Notes: generated by a model from the sequence alone, not told the origin. DNA of 64,000 bases from Ancylostoma caninum (GCA_037903475.1 JBAJFG010000057.1:742770-806769), one strand, 5' to 3'. Positions 34,629 through 48,418 are shown, counted from the stretch's first letter. Translations and numbers: made by a program.

Positions 34629-37600
34629 ATGACGTCACTGTACGGCGCTGTGTTAACTCTGTGGATATCCATCATTCGGATCAGCTCACAGTCACAATGG
34701 ACGTCAGGCCAATATCCGGACTTACGCGGGCCTACCGTAACGCAGTGTGCTGCGGTGCTGCCGCGCAACAAGCAGCACATGTATATTTGCGACCCGGATC
34801 GGATACTGAACAACAGTCAAGGTCAGTGTCACAATATTTTTCGTCGTTGAGCATGTGGCCCTCTCTGGCCGCCAGAAATCACCCACGACATGCGCTGCTA
34901 ACTATTACAAATGTACTTTCAAATGTTAAAGACGTAAACAAAAAGATCTCTGGATTCAATCTAGCCGAATCCTGGGGTCACAGCACGTAGATGAGAGGAT
35001 AAGGATGTGCTAAAAGTTCTAGATGCCCAAGAATAGCGCTGGAAAGTTCGAGAGAATCTTGGAAAAGACGCAAATTTGGTGATTGAAGCGTGGAAAGTGT
35101 TGCATAGAACAATAAGTGCGCGCTCTCAAGATCTTTGATGAGCATGTTTTTGAGCAGCATGCCACTGCCCTCATAATCTCCCAGGGAACATATGCAAATC
35201 GTTCCCGTCTTTCCATGCCGCCTCGGATTTGCTGCGCGTTGGAATGCTTGAATGCTCAGTTAGGGATCTTTGATTTCGCTAGAAGGTGCTAGCAAGCATG
35301 GAATAAATGAGGCATGAAAAGAGCTATAGAAGGCTGATGAAAGGCCTAGATTTGAGTTGGAGTTTAATTCTGTGAAGTTCAAAGAAGAAGTCCCGGGAAA
35401 AAGGAAATTTTTCCTTCGAATCCTAAGGAAAAAAATCCATAAAGAATGGGAAAAAGACGTGGCCACTTCCATCCAGTACCGCATCTTTTGGTAGTAAATA
35501 CATACAGAAACGTTTTCGTTTCTTGTATGGCAACACGTTCGGAAAACTCCACAAAGGAACTCCACAAAGCACCAAGAATTCTCCGAAATTTCCACATCCA
35601 AGAAGTCTTTCCTTTCTGCTGGAGGTCGACTCTAAAACACCTTCCTGAGAGTAGCAGTTAGTTCTGGAATGTGACAGTTCTCCAAGGGTAAACAGCTTTT
35701 TGAAGGAGTTTCCTTCACACCAACTGTCGCATCGGAGCTTTTTATGAGCCTTCGAATGGGTTCACTTCCACTTCCTGGTCCTGGGCAGATTTTAGAGTGT
35801 CCGATAGGGTATTAAACGTTTTATCACTTGTAGACAACACTTACGCAACATTTGGTTGTTGCTCTATACGTTCAGCACGAGTTTAATGACTAGTGGTATA
35901 GCTTGTGATCGAGAAAATCAGGACTGTTTTGTTGCTGAGAACCTGCATAAGACATGTTTTGTGTAAGGACATCTCTCGAGTGCAGCTGGGTAAGAATGAT
36001 GACTTCCAGGGGCAGGAGGCATCACCGTAAGGGTGGCTGATGTGGTACTAATCAGCCACGTATGGGTAAAAAAGTTGATGGGTGGCAGGTAAAGGGTAAG
36101 TTGGCGTACGTGAACACATCCGCTACGGATAACCTCAAAGACGCGTTCGGGTCCAGGAATTTGTCTGAGAATTTCCATTGTACTTCATGTTATAATTATC
36201 TTTAGTTGTTTTTATACTATTGATGGCGTAGTTATCATTGCCGCCGATATTTGCAGCAATGTCTCTAAATCGACAACTTCACGATCTTGCCGTTGGTACA
36301 CCGTGTCACTGCCAGCGACGGTCCCAGTGTACAACTGGAATGCCAGGTAAGCTGTAAAGATTGGACCGTGTCAAGATAAGTCGAGTTTCAAATATGTCGA
36401 ATTTTAGAACATTTGAAGTAGTGAACATTCGAAAAAGCCAACAACTCGAATAAATTTGAAAACACCAACTAATAGCGTTTATTCAGGCACGGAAACCGAA
36501 GGTTTTCACGGTTTCGTCGTTTCGGTAGCGATTGTTCAGAATCTTCAGATGCAGATACACTCACCTAGTGAAGCGTGAGTTACTTCCGATCCCAGTTATG
36601 CCTTTTCATCCTCTTTCCTTTTCTCCTCACTTTCAATGAGTGCCCAAGCGTTTTTTATGAATGTATTATGCCTTAACTTCTTTGGAAGTGTGTTAACCCT
36701 GCCGTATGTGCCTCTTTATCCAAAAATGGTGGAATAAACACCTTTGTTGTATTCAATCAGCGCGACAAAAAGCAACACGATTTTTGCGAGCTCTAGCCGG
36801 AACCTGCGGATTCATCTAAGCGGATATTCCTCTGGAGGTTCATCCAGAAACCTCTCATGTGACAGTGAAAGGTTTAAGTTAGTGTTTTATAGTGTTTTAA
36901 AACACTCATACGAGCTGGAGCGTATTACTTGAAATGCAATGGTTCAGCTACTTTTCACGAGTGTTTGTTTCAGACAATTGACGGAAAGGGCAGAGGCCTT
37001 CTGCAGGGCATTAGAAGGTCGATGGGCACTGGGCGACTGCGGAAACTCAGTTATTGTGTTCGTCTGGGAGCACTACAAGAAGGTGAGCCTTTGAACTTAA
37101 AGGCAATGTCCAGGCAAAATTCTATCTCCCAAATTTCTGTTGGATTTGTAGCCCACGGCGATGCCTGGAACGATTGCGGCGTCCGTGCTTTCAAATGACG
37201 TTGTACGGCGCGCCCTACATGCTGTCTAAGGCGGTGTCGTAGGGAAAAATTCATATTGAAAGGACCGATGGTCCGTCTGACGGGGTGGGGAAGGTTTCAC
37301 GAAGTGTTCGTTAAGCTGTATGTATCTGAGCGTCCAACGTTGTTCAGCTTGCACTCGCACAGCCTTTGTCGATTGGAGCGCGTCTTGTCACGGCTATCGT
37401 AGTTATTGGACGTTTTGTCCATATCTAGCGATAGAGCTTATACCGAGGTCTCAAACTTGACATACGTGCTACACATATGGTTTGGACCCCACAGAGCGAA
37501 AAACCTGAGTGGGCAAAATTTTGATCGGACCTTGCCTTCAACAAAGAAGGAATGGAAGGTTCACTGGGGTGAAACACCAACAAAACTGAAACAATCCCCA

Positions 37601-40600
37601 TCACACAAAACCACACTGTTTTTTAGCTGCACATAGTTGTGAAGTACATTCCAGAAGTTCTATAGAAAGGTAGTATTTCCATAACTATAGATCGTCGACC
37701 CACCCCTTCATTACTCTGATAACTGTGCAGGACGAACTCAGCAATTGCTGCTAAAGGGCCGACAGGTTGAGCAGCAATCGAGGGGACGATGGCAGCAACT
37801 GGCAACCGTTGCTGTTAGGGTTTCTAACCGAACCATTACGCCGTTCGGGCTGCGTTCGTTCTGCACAGTTATCAGAGTAAGTAAACCAGCTGTACGCATC
37901 CATTTCCGAAGGTTTTTCCATGGAGGCAGGTCAACGCGGCAACTACATCCTCAATGAGAAGAACTCACGCGCGTCAAACGCACGCAGCTAGTATAAATTG
38001 CTCTTTATTCGTACAGATTCTAGATTGAGGGTGGCAAATTCTGAAGTAGTTATACATTCAAGTAATCTAAGTATTTACCAAGCTTATGCCATTACATGAA
38101 GAAGTGTGACGCCGTTATTCATCGTTTCCGATATATTTTGTTGATACTACGGCGTCGGCATCGCGAGTCATCGATAATCGATACGCTTCAAAATCGATGC
38201 CACCTATAAGTCGCAAGAATAAAGCGACTTTTTTACATCTGTAAAAGCTGCTGGATACACCACATATTCAGTGGATTCTGTGGTTCTCACTATAGGAACT
38301 TCTTTCCAGATGATCATTTGGCCGGCTCGATTAGCCGAGAAGTACGTGACCGTGGAGGAGAGGAAAAATATACTGCATAAGGTTGGAGTTTTAGCTTTTT
38401 AGAAACTAGCACACCTAGCACACTTTAGAAATCCTAACAACCAGCGTTAATAGTGGAGCGTTGAACCACAAAAGGCAAAGTCGACAGACGCTCCGACTGC
38501 CCTGTTAGCTGAACCAACCAACTGTAGAGCGCCGTTCCTTACCTGGTACAACGCTCCACACTTCATTTACACGCAGCCACATACGGCAGATTATTGAAGA
38601 CAGCTTCATGGATAAAAGCCCCCTATTTTTGATTTCCTTGATAAAAGTCGTTGCATTTCACAATTTCAAAAGTGAATTTCAACTGAGAAGTCTCTGCTTC
38701 CTTCCAGGTGAACGAGCTCGCTCAGACGGACCAGTGGTATGCCGCCTTGTCACAAGTCACAGGTGAGCATAGCTGAAGTTCTCTGCAACTTTTTATCCCT
38801 TGACGTATATCGCTCATCCAGGTTTTGTAAGTAAGAAATAACGACGAACGACGAGGAAGTCCGACTCGAAGCATTCGCTGACAGATGTCATGTTAGCAGA
38901 TGCTTGTCCCGCTGTACAAACTATAGTTCACTTAAAAACAGACAAAATGCACCCCGAATAGCATGTGTTGAGTATGAACGCACGAATAGGACATACACGA
39001 GATTCTAGTGTTACGAAGCAAAAACATGCAGCAGCAATACATCTGCGAAAAAGCAGGAGGATTTATGGGACTTCTAGCAGAAGTTGAATTATCGAGTTCC
39101 TTCAGCATTTCATTTAGATTGATCCACTATATACGTTGAGATACCGTAGTGTTGGGTGTAATTTGAATTCCTCAAACCATTTCTTTTCTTCCGCGATTCG
39201 CCATTTCAGCCTCAAATTTGCGTTAATTCCTATAATCCATTCGCGGTTATTATCTAGGCGCACCCTATCTAGTCGATATAGAACAATTAGCCAGAGCAAC
39301 ACTACAGCTCAAATTGGTTCCACAACGAGCACATCTCACGAAGAAAATTGCTCTGAGAAATGTCTTTAAAGGCAGGGGCCCACCTAACGTTCGTGGTGAA
39401 GGTAATGGCAGATTCTGCATCTCCTCGACACGCTGATTGCAGCAGTATACATAAATTGTCTCGAAACGCGCTCTGAAGCCGTCTTCCAGGGCGGGGTCTC
39501 TAACAGTGTGCCAAGCCGAGTTGGCGTGCGAAACCGTTGATCTCATCGATTGAACACGCCAAGACTCGTTGGTCTACGCTGCAGCCGTGGCAGACAGCCA
39601 GCACAGCTTGGAGCGTTCCGCCCCCGCGCTCCAAAAATGTAGCCAATTGCGAGATAGCCGAGATACCGCCTTCATTCTTTGTGTTTTCTGCGTGTCTCAC
39701 GCTGATTTATCATTGTCGATCAGTTCATCGCATTGAAAAACCTCAATATATCTCGAAATCTCCAACATAGATATTTCCGTGAATGCTGCCTTTAAGGCGA
39801 TATTTATGGTTGACGCTCGTCAAATTTGACGCGGTGATACACAATGCAGAACGAAGAGGAGAAGACTTGGCTCTTGGCAAGATGCGAATGCTGCTGGTTT
39901 TGCCGTTGCGACGGCCGCGCGAACATACTGCATTTTGAGCACCGCCGCATCGAGGCATCGCGAAAACTTTGTGAGATTTTAGGCCGACGCGTCAGATTTG
40001 ACGCGCATCAACCATAAATAGCGCCTAGGGGAGCGTGGTGTCCCACAAGGCACACCATCCCAAACTCGCAATGTAGCGAACGTGTTAATAACTCCTAGTA
40101 CTTATTTAGCATCCCTACATGTCTTTATCTTTTCTGAGTCGGAAACCGATAGGCGACGATCCTTATCCTTAGGAGACGATACTTGAAGGCTGTTATACTC
40201 AAAGATCTTAGGTCAATTCATGTCCACCCATGAAAAAAAAAGGATGCAAATGGAGCTCAGGTGACGATGATCGGGCATGCACCACTTCATGGCTCCAGTC
40301 CTAACTCCGAACGGTCCCTCCATTTGTATTAAAATATTTGGGACGCGTTATTCCCCGGCTCATATATGCAGAAAACTTGCCCTGCTCGCCAGGCCGTATC
40401 ATCAGCGTCTTTGCACTCTGATTGTCTTTGTGGCACTTCTTCAAGTTTAGCAAATCTGAGAAGCCAGGAGAGAGGTTCAATATCAGGAAGGTAACCTACA
40501 AGTGATGGGAATTTTAATCAAAGAGTTCAGGAGAGCTGCTACGTGAATTGAATGGCGAAGAAAGCGGAAAAGTCGACACGGGCACACTGTCCTTGGTGGT

Positions 40601-42016
40601 TGCCGTTGGTCTAGCAGTTCTGCTCACAATGCTCATCACGTGTGAGTTTCGTTCCCATTCTTTTCCTCGTTGCCCATGGAAAAATAGTCTACAGTATTTG
40701 AATTTTGTTTAAAAAAATATGTACCTGGAATAACCTAGTATTAAAGTGCTCGAATAACTTATGGAATGAAACTATGCAGTTGAGGTGGTACATATTAGCT
40801 GCAAATTATGTACAAATCTCCATTCTCAGATCATCAGCTTTTATGCCCTTTTTTTGCCCGAAAAGTCCTATGGACGGATGGAAAGTGATCTGAATGTCTA
40901 GCAAGACAACCTCACTTATAATATTTTATACTTACCAGATTTTTTTTAAACTTTTTCATCCACAGCCAATGCTGATAGAGTTTGTTGTAAAACACAAGCT
41001 ACGCACATGACGTGGTTGAAAGAGAGGAACAGGTGGCTGATAGTGACAACCACCGGAAACCCACTGATTTTTGGTGGCCAAACGCATAGATCATCACCGA
41101 GGCCAGTGGGGTAGCCACTTTTTGCTGTCAGGTGGCATAGTTATAGAGAGCTGATCCTCGAAACCGGGGGCGAAGGTGAGGAAGGATGGTTTGTCCACTT
41201 CTGTTCTTGTTGTAAATTGAACCATTGCGATAAGGTGAGCGTTCAAATGCGATTTTTTCAACCATAAATCTCTATATAAAACATAGTAACGCTTACGACA
41301 CTTCTTCCAAAAATCTGGACGGCGCGCATGGGCGCCAGATTCAAAGGATAGGAACATCTGTAAGGAAGGTTGTGAAGAAAGGGGTCGGAAACATGGGACA
41401 CCATCCCGGGACGGAGGGCCTAGGACACTGCTCATCGGATAGTATCGAGCCGGATATCGATTTATCGAATGATTTTATCTTCTGTCAGTTTAGCTCCAAT
41501 CCGAATCGAAATGGGCATACAGGGGTTTTTCACCACGCTGATCACGAATCTGACAGCAATCTGACTAAGATGACCAAGATGAGAAGAAATATGTCTAATA
41601 TTTTGAGTTTCAAGCCCACATTTCATTCAGTTTGACAAGCCAGTTTTAACGTCAAGTAACTAGTTTTTATGGAGAAATATTAGTTAACATACTACCTGCT
41701 CGAAAATAAGCTACAATACTAAAAGTTTTCATCTTTTACATTCCGATTGATTTCAAAAAAATAAAAAGAAGCTCGAGGTTTCAGAAGCACCTTGGAGCCG
41801 TTGTCCTAGGAATAATTGTGAACTAATTCACTGCCGTGTTCAGGCTGTGTGTGTGCGTTTCGATGTTGTGGCAACTTGCGCAGCGAGGATCGACCACGGC
41901 CGGTTCGTCGAGCTGTTGAGCGAGTAGATAGCTTACGGGAAACCGTACTCAGAAGAGGATCTCAGCTTCGGAGGTTCAAAACTACATATTTGGCTTCGTC
42001 CTTCGCAGTCAATTGA
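34629..42016 (+). CDS. MOLO1/TPM-domain single-pass membrane protein
   Basis: Eight exons: 34629-34821, 36257-36346, 36487-36574, 36974-37082, 38310-38381, 38708-38762, 40531-40641, 41844-42016. All phases agree, giving 891 nt or 296 residues (333 with the optional exon at 36761). Domains: signal peptide ~1-21; an extracellular TPM-type fold starting at YICDPDRIL (~51) with VSVAIVQNLQMQ, LGDCGNSVIVFVWEHYKK and MIIWPARLAEKYVTVEER; a transmembrane helix ~220-239 (LSLVVAVGLAVLLTMLI); a Cys-rich CCVCAFRCCGNLR stretch; and a short basic cytoplasmic tail. Nematodes have a family of such proteins; C. elegans MOLO-1 is an accessory subunit of the levamisole-sensitive acetylcholine receptor at muscle. 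Whether this paralogue modulates that receptor is inference. Introns hold several MITEs. Confidence 0.88.
36761..36871 (+). other. Optional cassette exon of the MOLO1 gene
   Basis: 111 nt flanked by AATCAG and GTTTAAG, open in the gene's frame, with entry and exit phases identical to the exon 3 to exon 4 junction, so inclusion or skipping both preserve the frame. It would insert 37 Ser/Arg-rich residues (with LSGYSSGGSSRNLS) into the extracellular domain just before the helix starting QLTERAEAFC. The family alignment I know reads straight across without it, so it is alternative or fortuitous. Confidence 0.4.
37097..37146 (+). repeat. Solo left end of TTAA-type element
   Basis: TTAAAGGCAATGTCCAGGCA, only 14 bp after MOLO1 exon 4, matches the left terminus of the 913 bp element at 50697. 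No matching right end was found, so this is a truncated or solo copy. Confidence 0.6.
37711..37880. mobile_element. 170 bp inverted-repeat MITE in MOLO1 intron
   Basis: Arms TTACTCTGATAACTGTGCAG and its complement CTGCACAGTTATCAGAGTAA are identical over 20 bp, with weaker pairing (GACGAACTCAGC versus GAACGAACGCAGC) inward. Located in intron 4. No coding capacity. Confidence 0.8.
37985..38003 (+). repeat. End fragment of the AGTATAAATTGC repeat family
   Basis: CGCAGCTAGTATAAATTGCT, the terminal block also seen at 21664-21681, in MOLO1 intron 4. Confidence 0.5.
39366..39795. mobile_element. TTAA-ended MITE, copy B
   Basis: Starts TTAAAGGCAGGGGCCCACCT and ends at CTGCCTTTAA. The interior is strongly similar to copy A (24933-25347), including ACACGCCAAGACTCGTTG and AGCCAGCACAGCTTGGAGCG. 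Lies in MOLO1 intron 6, directly abutting the next element. Confidence 0.85.
39796..40026. mobile_element. 230 bp inverted-repeat element
   Basis: The left arm GGCGATATTTATGGTTGACG and right arm (complement reads GGCGCTATTTATGGTTGATG) pair over about 38 bp, including TCAAATTTGACGCG versus TCAAATCTGACGCG. It abuts copy B of the TTAA family, so one probably inserted at the edge of the other. No coding capacity. Confidence 0.8.
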
Positions 42017-44129
42017 GCGATTATGAATAATGTAAAAATGTTTCGAAAAAGAAAGAACTCGAAAATTGCGAGTTGTCAAAAACTAATATTATTGAATTAT
42101 TTTATCTCTAAATTCAAAACTTTGCGTCGATAATGCACGGTATTCATTGAGATATGTGAGTATAGAAGTATTCCATCTCATTTTCACTTTCGAGATTCTT
42201 CCAAAATTGGAATTGTTGGAGGATGCCGATCACAGTGGTGTACATGAATCTATGCGGAAATACTGAAAACCTTCCTTAAAACACCTCATTTTTGGGAGAG
42301 TTTTGACGGTCCATCCGCCGATGTGCGAGACGTTTATGACATACGCACCTGTGGTGTTGGAGGAGCTGTTTGTGACAGATGTCCCCATTCTCCTGGATAC
42401 CCGCCCTAACTCTCCCCAAAATGAGCAACTCAGAGTCGCAATTACTCCGTATTTCTGCATGGAATCGCGTGCACCATCGCGATCAGCGTTTTTTCGTTGT
42501 TTCTTTCTTTTTCAATTCTACAAAAACTTACTTCTTTTTCTTTTTCAGGGACTACTACCAAGACAATTTATTTCGTTTCTAACTATCGAATCACAACAGT
42601 GTAAAGCTACTGACAGACGCCAAAAGTAACGGTCCCCAAAAATTCGGAGAACTCCCAAGCATAAATTACCAACACGAACAGGACGATACCACGTCTTCCT
42701 TCTGTAAATGGTATTCACAGCTCGATTTTTACCAATTTCTTGATTTTTTGACCTCATTTTCCGGAAAGAAAACATTATTTGTAATAGCTCAGGTGGCAAA
42801 AGTGAAATTTCTGGTACTTGCAGTTGAACTTTTCGAAGTTTTCCTATATAGTTATTTTTATTATTGGTTACATTGTTCACCTTACAGATCCATCAGTCGC
42901 TCACCAAAGTTTCCGAACAACCCGAATCGATTTTTCTCCGCCGATACAACGATGGTCTGAAGGGTTTCGATCGAAAGCACTGACACTTCTGAGCATTTTC
43001 GCCCACCCACCCCCGTTACGAGTTCAGTGTACATATGTAAATCATCGTATGTGCATCATCATGCTTCATCAGGGATTACAGGTTTTTTGTTCCTTCTAGG
43101 GCTTTTAGAATTTTCGAATTGCTGTATGTACATGTATTTTTATTGTTTTAAGTATCGAACATATTTGTTTCCAAATGTGATTTTTATTTTCACATCAGAA
43201 AATTTCTTTCGCATAAGAATAAAGAGAGAAAACAAAGGAGGAAGCTGGCTTCTTGGTCTACGCTCATCGGTTACCAAACTTCGTACAAGTCAGTGCTGCG
43301 CTGTGATCCGTATTCTTCCATACCCTTTGTTTTTCACCACGACAACCACATCAATTAGCCCAACGAACAGGTGTTTGTGTCGAGCTGCGACATGTCTCTG
43401 ATAAATCTTTCAACGTAGGTAAAAGCGTGAAAGTGAAATATTTGGGACCTTCTTGAGCCTCGGTCTGTCAGCTCCAGTACATTGTAGTGTCTCACCTACA
43501 GCTACAGAGCGTTTCATTTGCAACGACAGACGGAGAGACGACTGAGAGAAAAAGAAAGCGTGCAGCATTTGGAAAAGAGCGCAGCAAAACCAGGTATAAA
43601 GCATGTACTCAGCTATAGTCCGCTTCACAAACGACGATAGTTGAGCATTTCCGCCTATGATCTTCATTTCTCAGCTGCCTCTCAGGAAACAGCACCACTT
43701 CTGGCGTTCTGTCTTTCCCTATTATCTTCACAACTATACTCCTCGGTGAAACACACTACACACTCACGTTTGAAACAAGTTACAATAATGTAACTGGAGC
43801 ACGACCAGCTCCTCTCAAATCTTCAGTGAGATGGATGGATTGTGATTTGTTTGGAAAGAGGGTCTGTCATGGTTTTGGTGATTTTCTTACTTTTCGACGC
43901 AGAACTTAGTTGCACGGCACCTCAAGCTCAGGTAATTTAGCACCACATATTACAAGTTAGCTGCCATACCCGAATTCGCTCGGGTGTTTTGCTGCCCCAG
44001 CTATCTCACACTGATGAGACCAATAGCTCCAATAAATCCATTGAAAATGCCCGTAACCTTGGTGATCAGCATATTAGTGAAGCTCATATGACCCTTTTCC
44101 ACCGACCCGTGAACGAAAAGTCAGCAAAG
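42017..44129. other. Intergenic 3' of MOLO1 gene
   Basis: No gene recognised. Frames at 42230-42460 (-) and 42303-42629 (+) overlap on opposite strands; the minus frame (with HIGGWTVKTLPKMRC) is protein-like, but I cannot assign it or extend it by splicing. Confidence 0.35.
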
Positions 44130-44420
44130 TTATTTCGATGACATTGAATCGATGTATTCGTGCAAAGTGGTTGTCATATTCATACTCAGCGTAGTGAAGA
44201 ACCCCATTAGACATGTCATCACTGCCGCATGGGCTAGAGAAGCGAAGAATCAATAAAGTCGATAAATCAATACTTCGGCAAAGCGGTTATCATATTCGTG
44301 TTCAACGTAATGGGGAACCTGTCCTCAAGCGAAAATGGAAAAAACTCAATAAAATCAATAAATACACACTTCGTGCAAAATGGTCACCATATTCGTGTCC
44401 AGCGTACTGAGCAACCCCAG
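44130..44420. repeat. Degenerate ~110 bp tandem repeat, about 3 units
   Basis: Successive units share the frame TTCG-GCAAAG-GGTTATCATATTCGTG-TCA-CGTA-TG-GGAACCCC followed by AAAT-AATAAA-TC tracts. Units begin near 44157, 44270 and 44375, with a fainter unit before 44130. The family relation to other repeats in the window is not evident. Confidence 0.6.
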
Positions 44421-47400
44421 CAGATATGTTCCCAACTACCCCTGGGCAAAAATAGGGAAAAATCAATATAAAATCGGTATAGTCGATGATACAATGATAC
44501 TTTGTGACGAAAAGTAACCCATAACCTCCGCCGCCCCATGCAGGACCTGCATGCAAAATTTGGTTCGAGTCGGGTAATTCTCCGCGATTTCTATTCGGGA
44601 CATACATGAAAACACACAAACAAGCAGACAAACTTTCACTTTTATGTATATGGGTTCGCAACTAATTATCTTTCAAATTTACAGAGCTTAGTTGAAATTA
44701 GTGAATTAGGTAAGTAGGTGGGAATCAGTCCCAAAATGATACAACAAGCTGCGATCTCCAATTGTACGGCTTGGGCTGCATCTGAATCGCTCGCAGCTTC
44801 TGATAGCACAGTTTTTTCTCTAACACTTTGCTGAGAAAGAGCGTTCAGTACACGGAGCTCCACCTAAATCCTTGAAAAAGCTAAAATCTGAAGTTACAGG
44901 AGCATATCTTAGATGTTCAGGTGCATTACGCTTGGCGAGCTTCGTTGCCCGTCTAGTCTAGTAGATGAACTTGCGATTCAACATACAAATGAAGTTCGCC
45001 AATTGTATCACCATACATAGGTTCCCACCACATGTATTGCCAAGCTCCAGGAAGACCAAAATTTTTTTCCTCCGTGATAAAGACGAAACGAATCATTGGC
45101 TCGTACCTACCTTCATTTTAACTTGACATGACGAACAGACTTGAACGAGGTGTAACTTGACGCTTCATTGTGTTTCATGTACATAAATGTCGGGAGCAAT
45201 GTTCATGACACGATGCTTTCTTACGTGCAAAACAATAATTCATTGTTGTGCTAGAATTTTTTCTTTCAAATGCAGTGCAGCTCATTGCGAAAGCGAAGAT
45301 CTTCCCGGTTTTTGCCACTGACCACTCAGGAAATACTAACAATTCAATACATGCATGCTTTTCAATTCCTTTTCAATCTTTCTTTTTTTTTTTTTTTGCA
45401 GTGCAGCTCAGCCAGATCTAGCATCCGTAATGATGGCGAAATGTCTCAGCGATTCTCAGCGAATATTTTAGCGGAGCACTCTGGCTCGTTTTATGTGCCA
45501 CTGTGTATCATATCAAATTACGTCCGAGGGCAATTTGTCAGGCTGCGTGTGTTAAAACGTGGAAATGCGATGAGGATTCGCTGATCACGATCACGTGCGA
45601 TTTGTAAAGCGATCTCTCATGTCTCACAAATGCTTGAGCACGGAAAATTGCACCAGCAGCATTTTAGTCTGGGGTTAATTCAAATCAGCCTTCACTTGAA
45701 ACCAAAAACTACTGTCAAAGTCCGCTCCTTAGTTCTACATCATTTCTCAAAAACGAGTTAGACAGAAACTAAAGAAGAAAAAGAATGCTCAAGACATGCG
45801 TTACTGGAAACAGAAATGGAGAATTTGGGGCGTTTGTGACTGCAGTTTCATGCAGAAAAACCAAAATCTAGTCCTTCTTGAAAGGGAATACAGGGTGCGC
45901 GCGAATTATTGGCACGTGGTTTTTTGAGCCCCAGTCGGGTAGGATCGAGCGAATTCACAAATCATGTTGCAGGTGTCCTTGCCTGAGCCATCCCCATCGT
46001 AGACAATAACTAGTTTTCCAAACGACTTGTTCCTGTGCCTGCACAGGCTTCCGGAAATCTAATCAAATCGTTGACGACCCGGGTTCGGTTACAGCTCTCT
46101 TCCCTTCGAGATTTTCTTGAGTAGTCTTAAGGTGACTCCGACCATCCATGTATAATATGTCACGACTGCGTCTCAGCTACTGCGCCCTCATCGTGGATCG
46201 AATCACCAAATGATAGCAATGGTCAAAACAGGTGTTCTAAGACGGCGTTTTTGCTATTTTTTTACGAACTCCCTTAGTTCGCGTGTACATTGTCAGATGA
46301 AGGCTTTTACCTTTTCCTGCTTGAAGGTCAAGCCGTACTGGTGGAGATACCAGTTTGACCATTCTCTAGACCATTACTGACTGAACTAATCAACCTCCAA
46401 AAAATTAAAATGTAGGAGTTTCCCGAGTAAAAATCGTTGAAGTTACGTCAATAGGGCGGCGGCAAGCGTTGGGAAGGAGTACTGTATCCCACTTTTCTGC
46501 CCCAAACTCTCAGATTCAACATGTCACTGATACTTTACTTGTGAGGTTAGCCGACACGCTGGTCACAAAAATCACACTCGTTTTGTATGACGCCATTTTT
46601 TGTAGAGTTATGGACGGTATACACACGGTACCTATCATAGAATCTTGCGAAACCTTGCACAGAGGAGTTATTTCGTATCACATCATTTCGTTACATCTGG
46701 ACACTCTGAGATGTGAATAATCCTAAAAATCAGAAAACGTGTTGTTTCCAGGGTGACTTTTACTAATTACTTTACTTCTTACCGTTATTCCCTTCGTTGT
46801 TGTTGCAAGAACAAGCACACAATCACAAAAGTTGTTGCGTGAACTGAATTAAAACAATTTACGAGCACAAATGAGCTCTGGCAGATGTGGAGGTGTGCTA
46901 GTACAGTGGGGATTCTTTCTTCTCATGCTTTCACGGCTTTCGGAGCTGCAATTGACAGAGTCTCACAGCGAAAAATTTCTTCTTCATGTGGCCAGGTGTT
47001 GCGAATATGACGTAGACGTCAAAAACTGGATATTGTAATGAAGCAGGTGAAGACGGCAAGGAGAAAGAACTGTACATATTATAGGATAAGCAGATAGAGC
47101 CACTTATGAGACTGAAGACTCAGGAAAGACTATCGTTGCTGTGGTGATGATTTTTTTATTGCGTACTACTACTATGCATTGTCGTTTTGCAGGAGATGAA
47201 ATTATCAATATTAGTGAATGACGTCGGCAACATTGAATAAGTGTGTGTGTGCATACATACAGGATTTGCACACTGCGCAGCTGATTTCCATCTCTAAGAA
47301 CACTGATAGATGTCAAATTTTCTATCTACAAGATTGCGGTGTCTATGAGTGCCGCCGCGTATCTCTAGCCGCTCTAGCCCCCTTACGGCGCTTTGTTTAA

Positions 47401-48418
47401 TAGATATAATCATTTAAACTCCAGAGCAAAATACGTGGTCTAAGCCAAGTTGTGAAAGAGCGACGCCGCATCCTGACTCACCGTCATTTTTTTCCAAATT
47501 ATAAATAATAAATAAATAAACTCAATGAAAGAATAAAAAGCAAACAAAAATTCAAAAAAAAAGGTTCAAAAGTTCATGGCGAGTGTGGTATGCAGGGCAT
47601 CTGAGGAAACAGCTTTGTTTCTGTAAGGAAAGTCAAGACCAGCAATAAATCAAAGGTTTCACTGCTAGTCAGCAAAACGCATAGGCGAATGAAGCCTATA
47701 CTTCAAAAGAATTCTCATTTAAGTGAAACTAGACTGACCTTGAACGGTTCCAGCAGAACTTCTTTATTTCAACATCTAAAACAATAACAACCAACAAAAT
47801 TAGGTATGACATAACGAAAAAAGTAGCATAAAATTGAATGGTAGGATTATCGAATGAATTATGGTTAGTACAGTGGAAGTAGTGGTTAATTCAAGACGCG
47901 TTTGAGTATTACACTTGATTCGTTAGGGTAGATTAGCATGCAATGTGAAGTAAGCAGATGTAAATTAGACTTTTGGAATGTCAACTCTATCTATTAACTA
48001 AATTACTTCAAATAGTGAATATTGCGAAAGTCCAACTTAATTCTAGAAGACTACCTAAAAATAACCGAGGTGCTCCACGAGATAACTATTGATAAATCCT
48101 ACGGAATGACAATTAAACAACCAGTCATTATGCTCACGCTTGATCTTCATTCGAACCTCATTTTTGAAGTAAGTGTAGACATTTCTTCTGCATTGCAAAA
48201 AGGGAAAATCTTTGACTGGATCGAAATGTGGGGTTGCACTAGTTGATGGATTATTCTTGACAGGAATTTTTGTTCGAACCACCAAGAACTGGAACGAATG
48301 CGTCCCATTCCTCCAAGCCTAAACATGAAAGGAATAGAAGTGCAAAGAGAAAGCTTGAGAAAGACATTATCAGAAAGCATGGTGAATACACGAATTAATA
48401 TGTATACTATTAACTCGT
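44421..48418. other. Intergenic, no gene recognised
   Basis: Four kilobases with no supportable gene. A short duplication, TGCAGTGCAGCTCA, occurs at about 45271 and 45400 within a plus-strand frame (45270-45584) that I regard as chance. TG-rich and AT-rich microsatellite-like tracts occur near 47230 and 47500. Confidence 0.4.
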
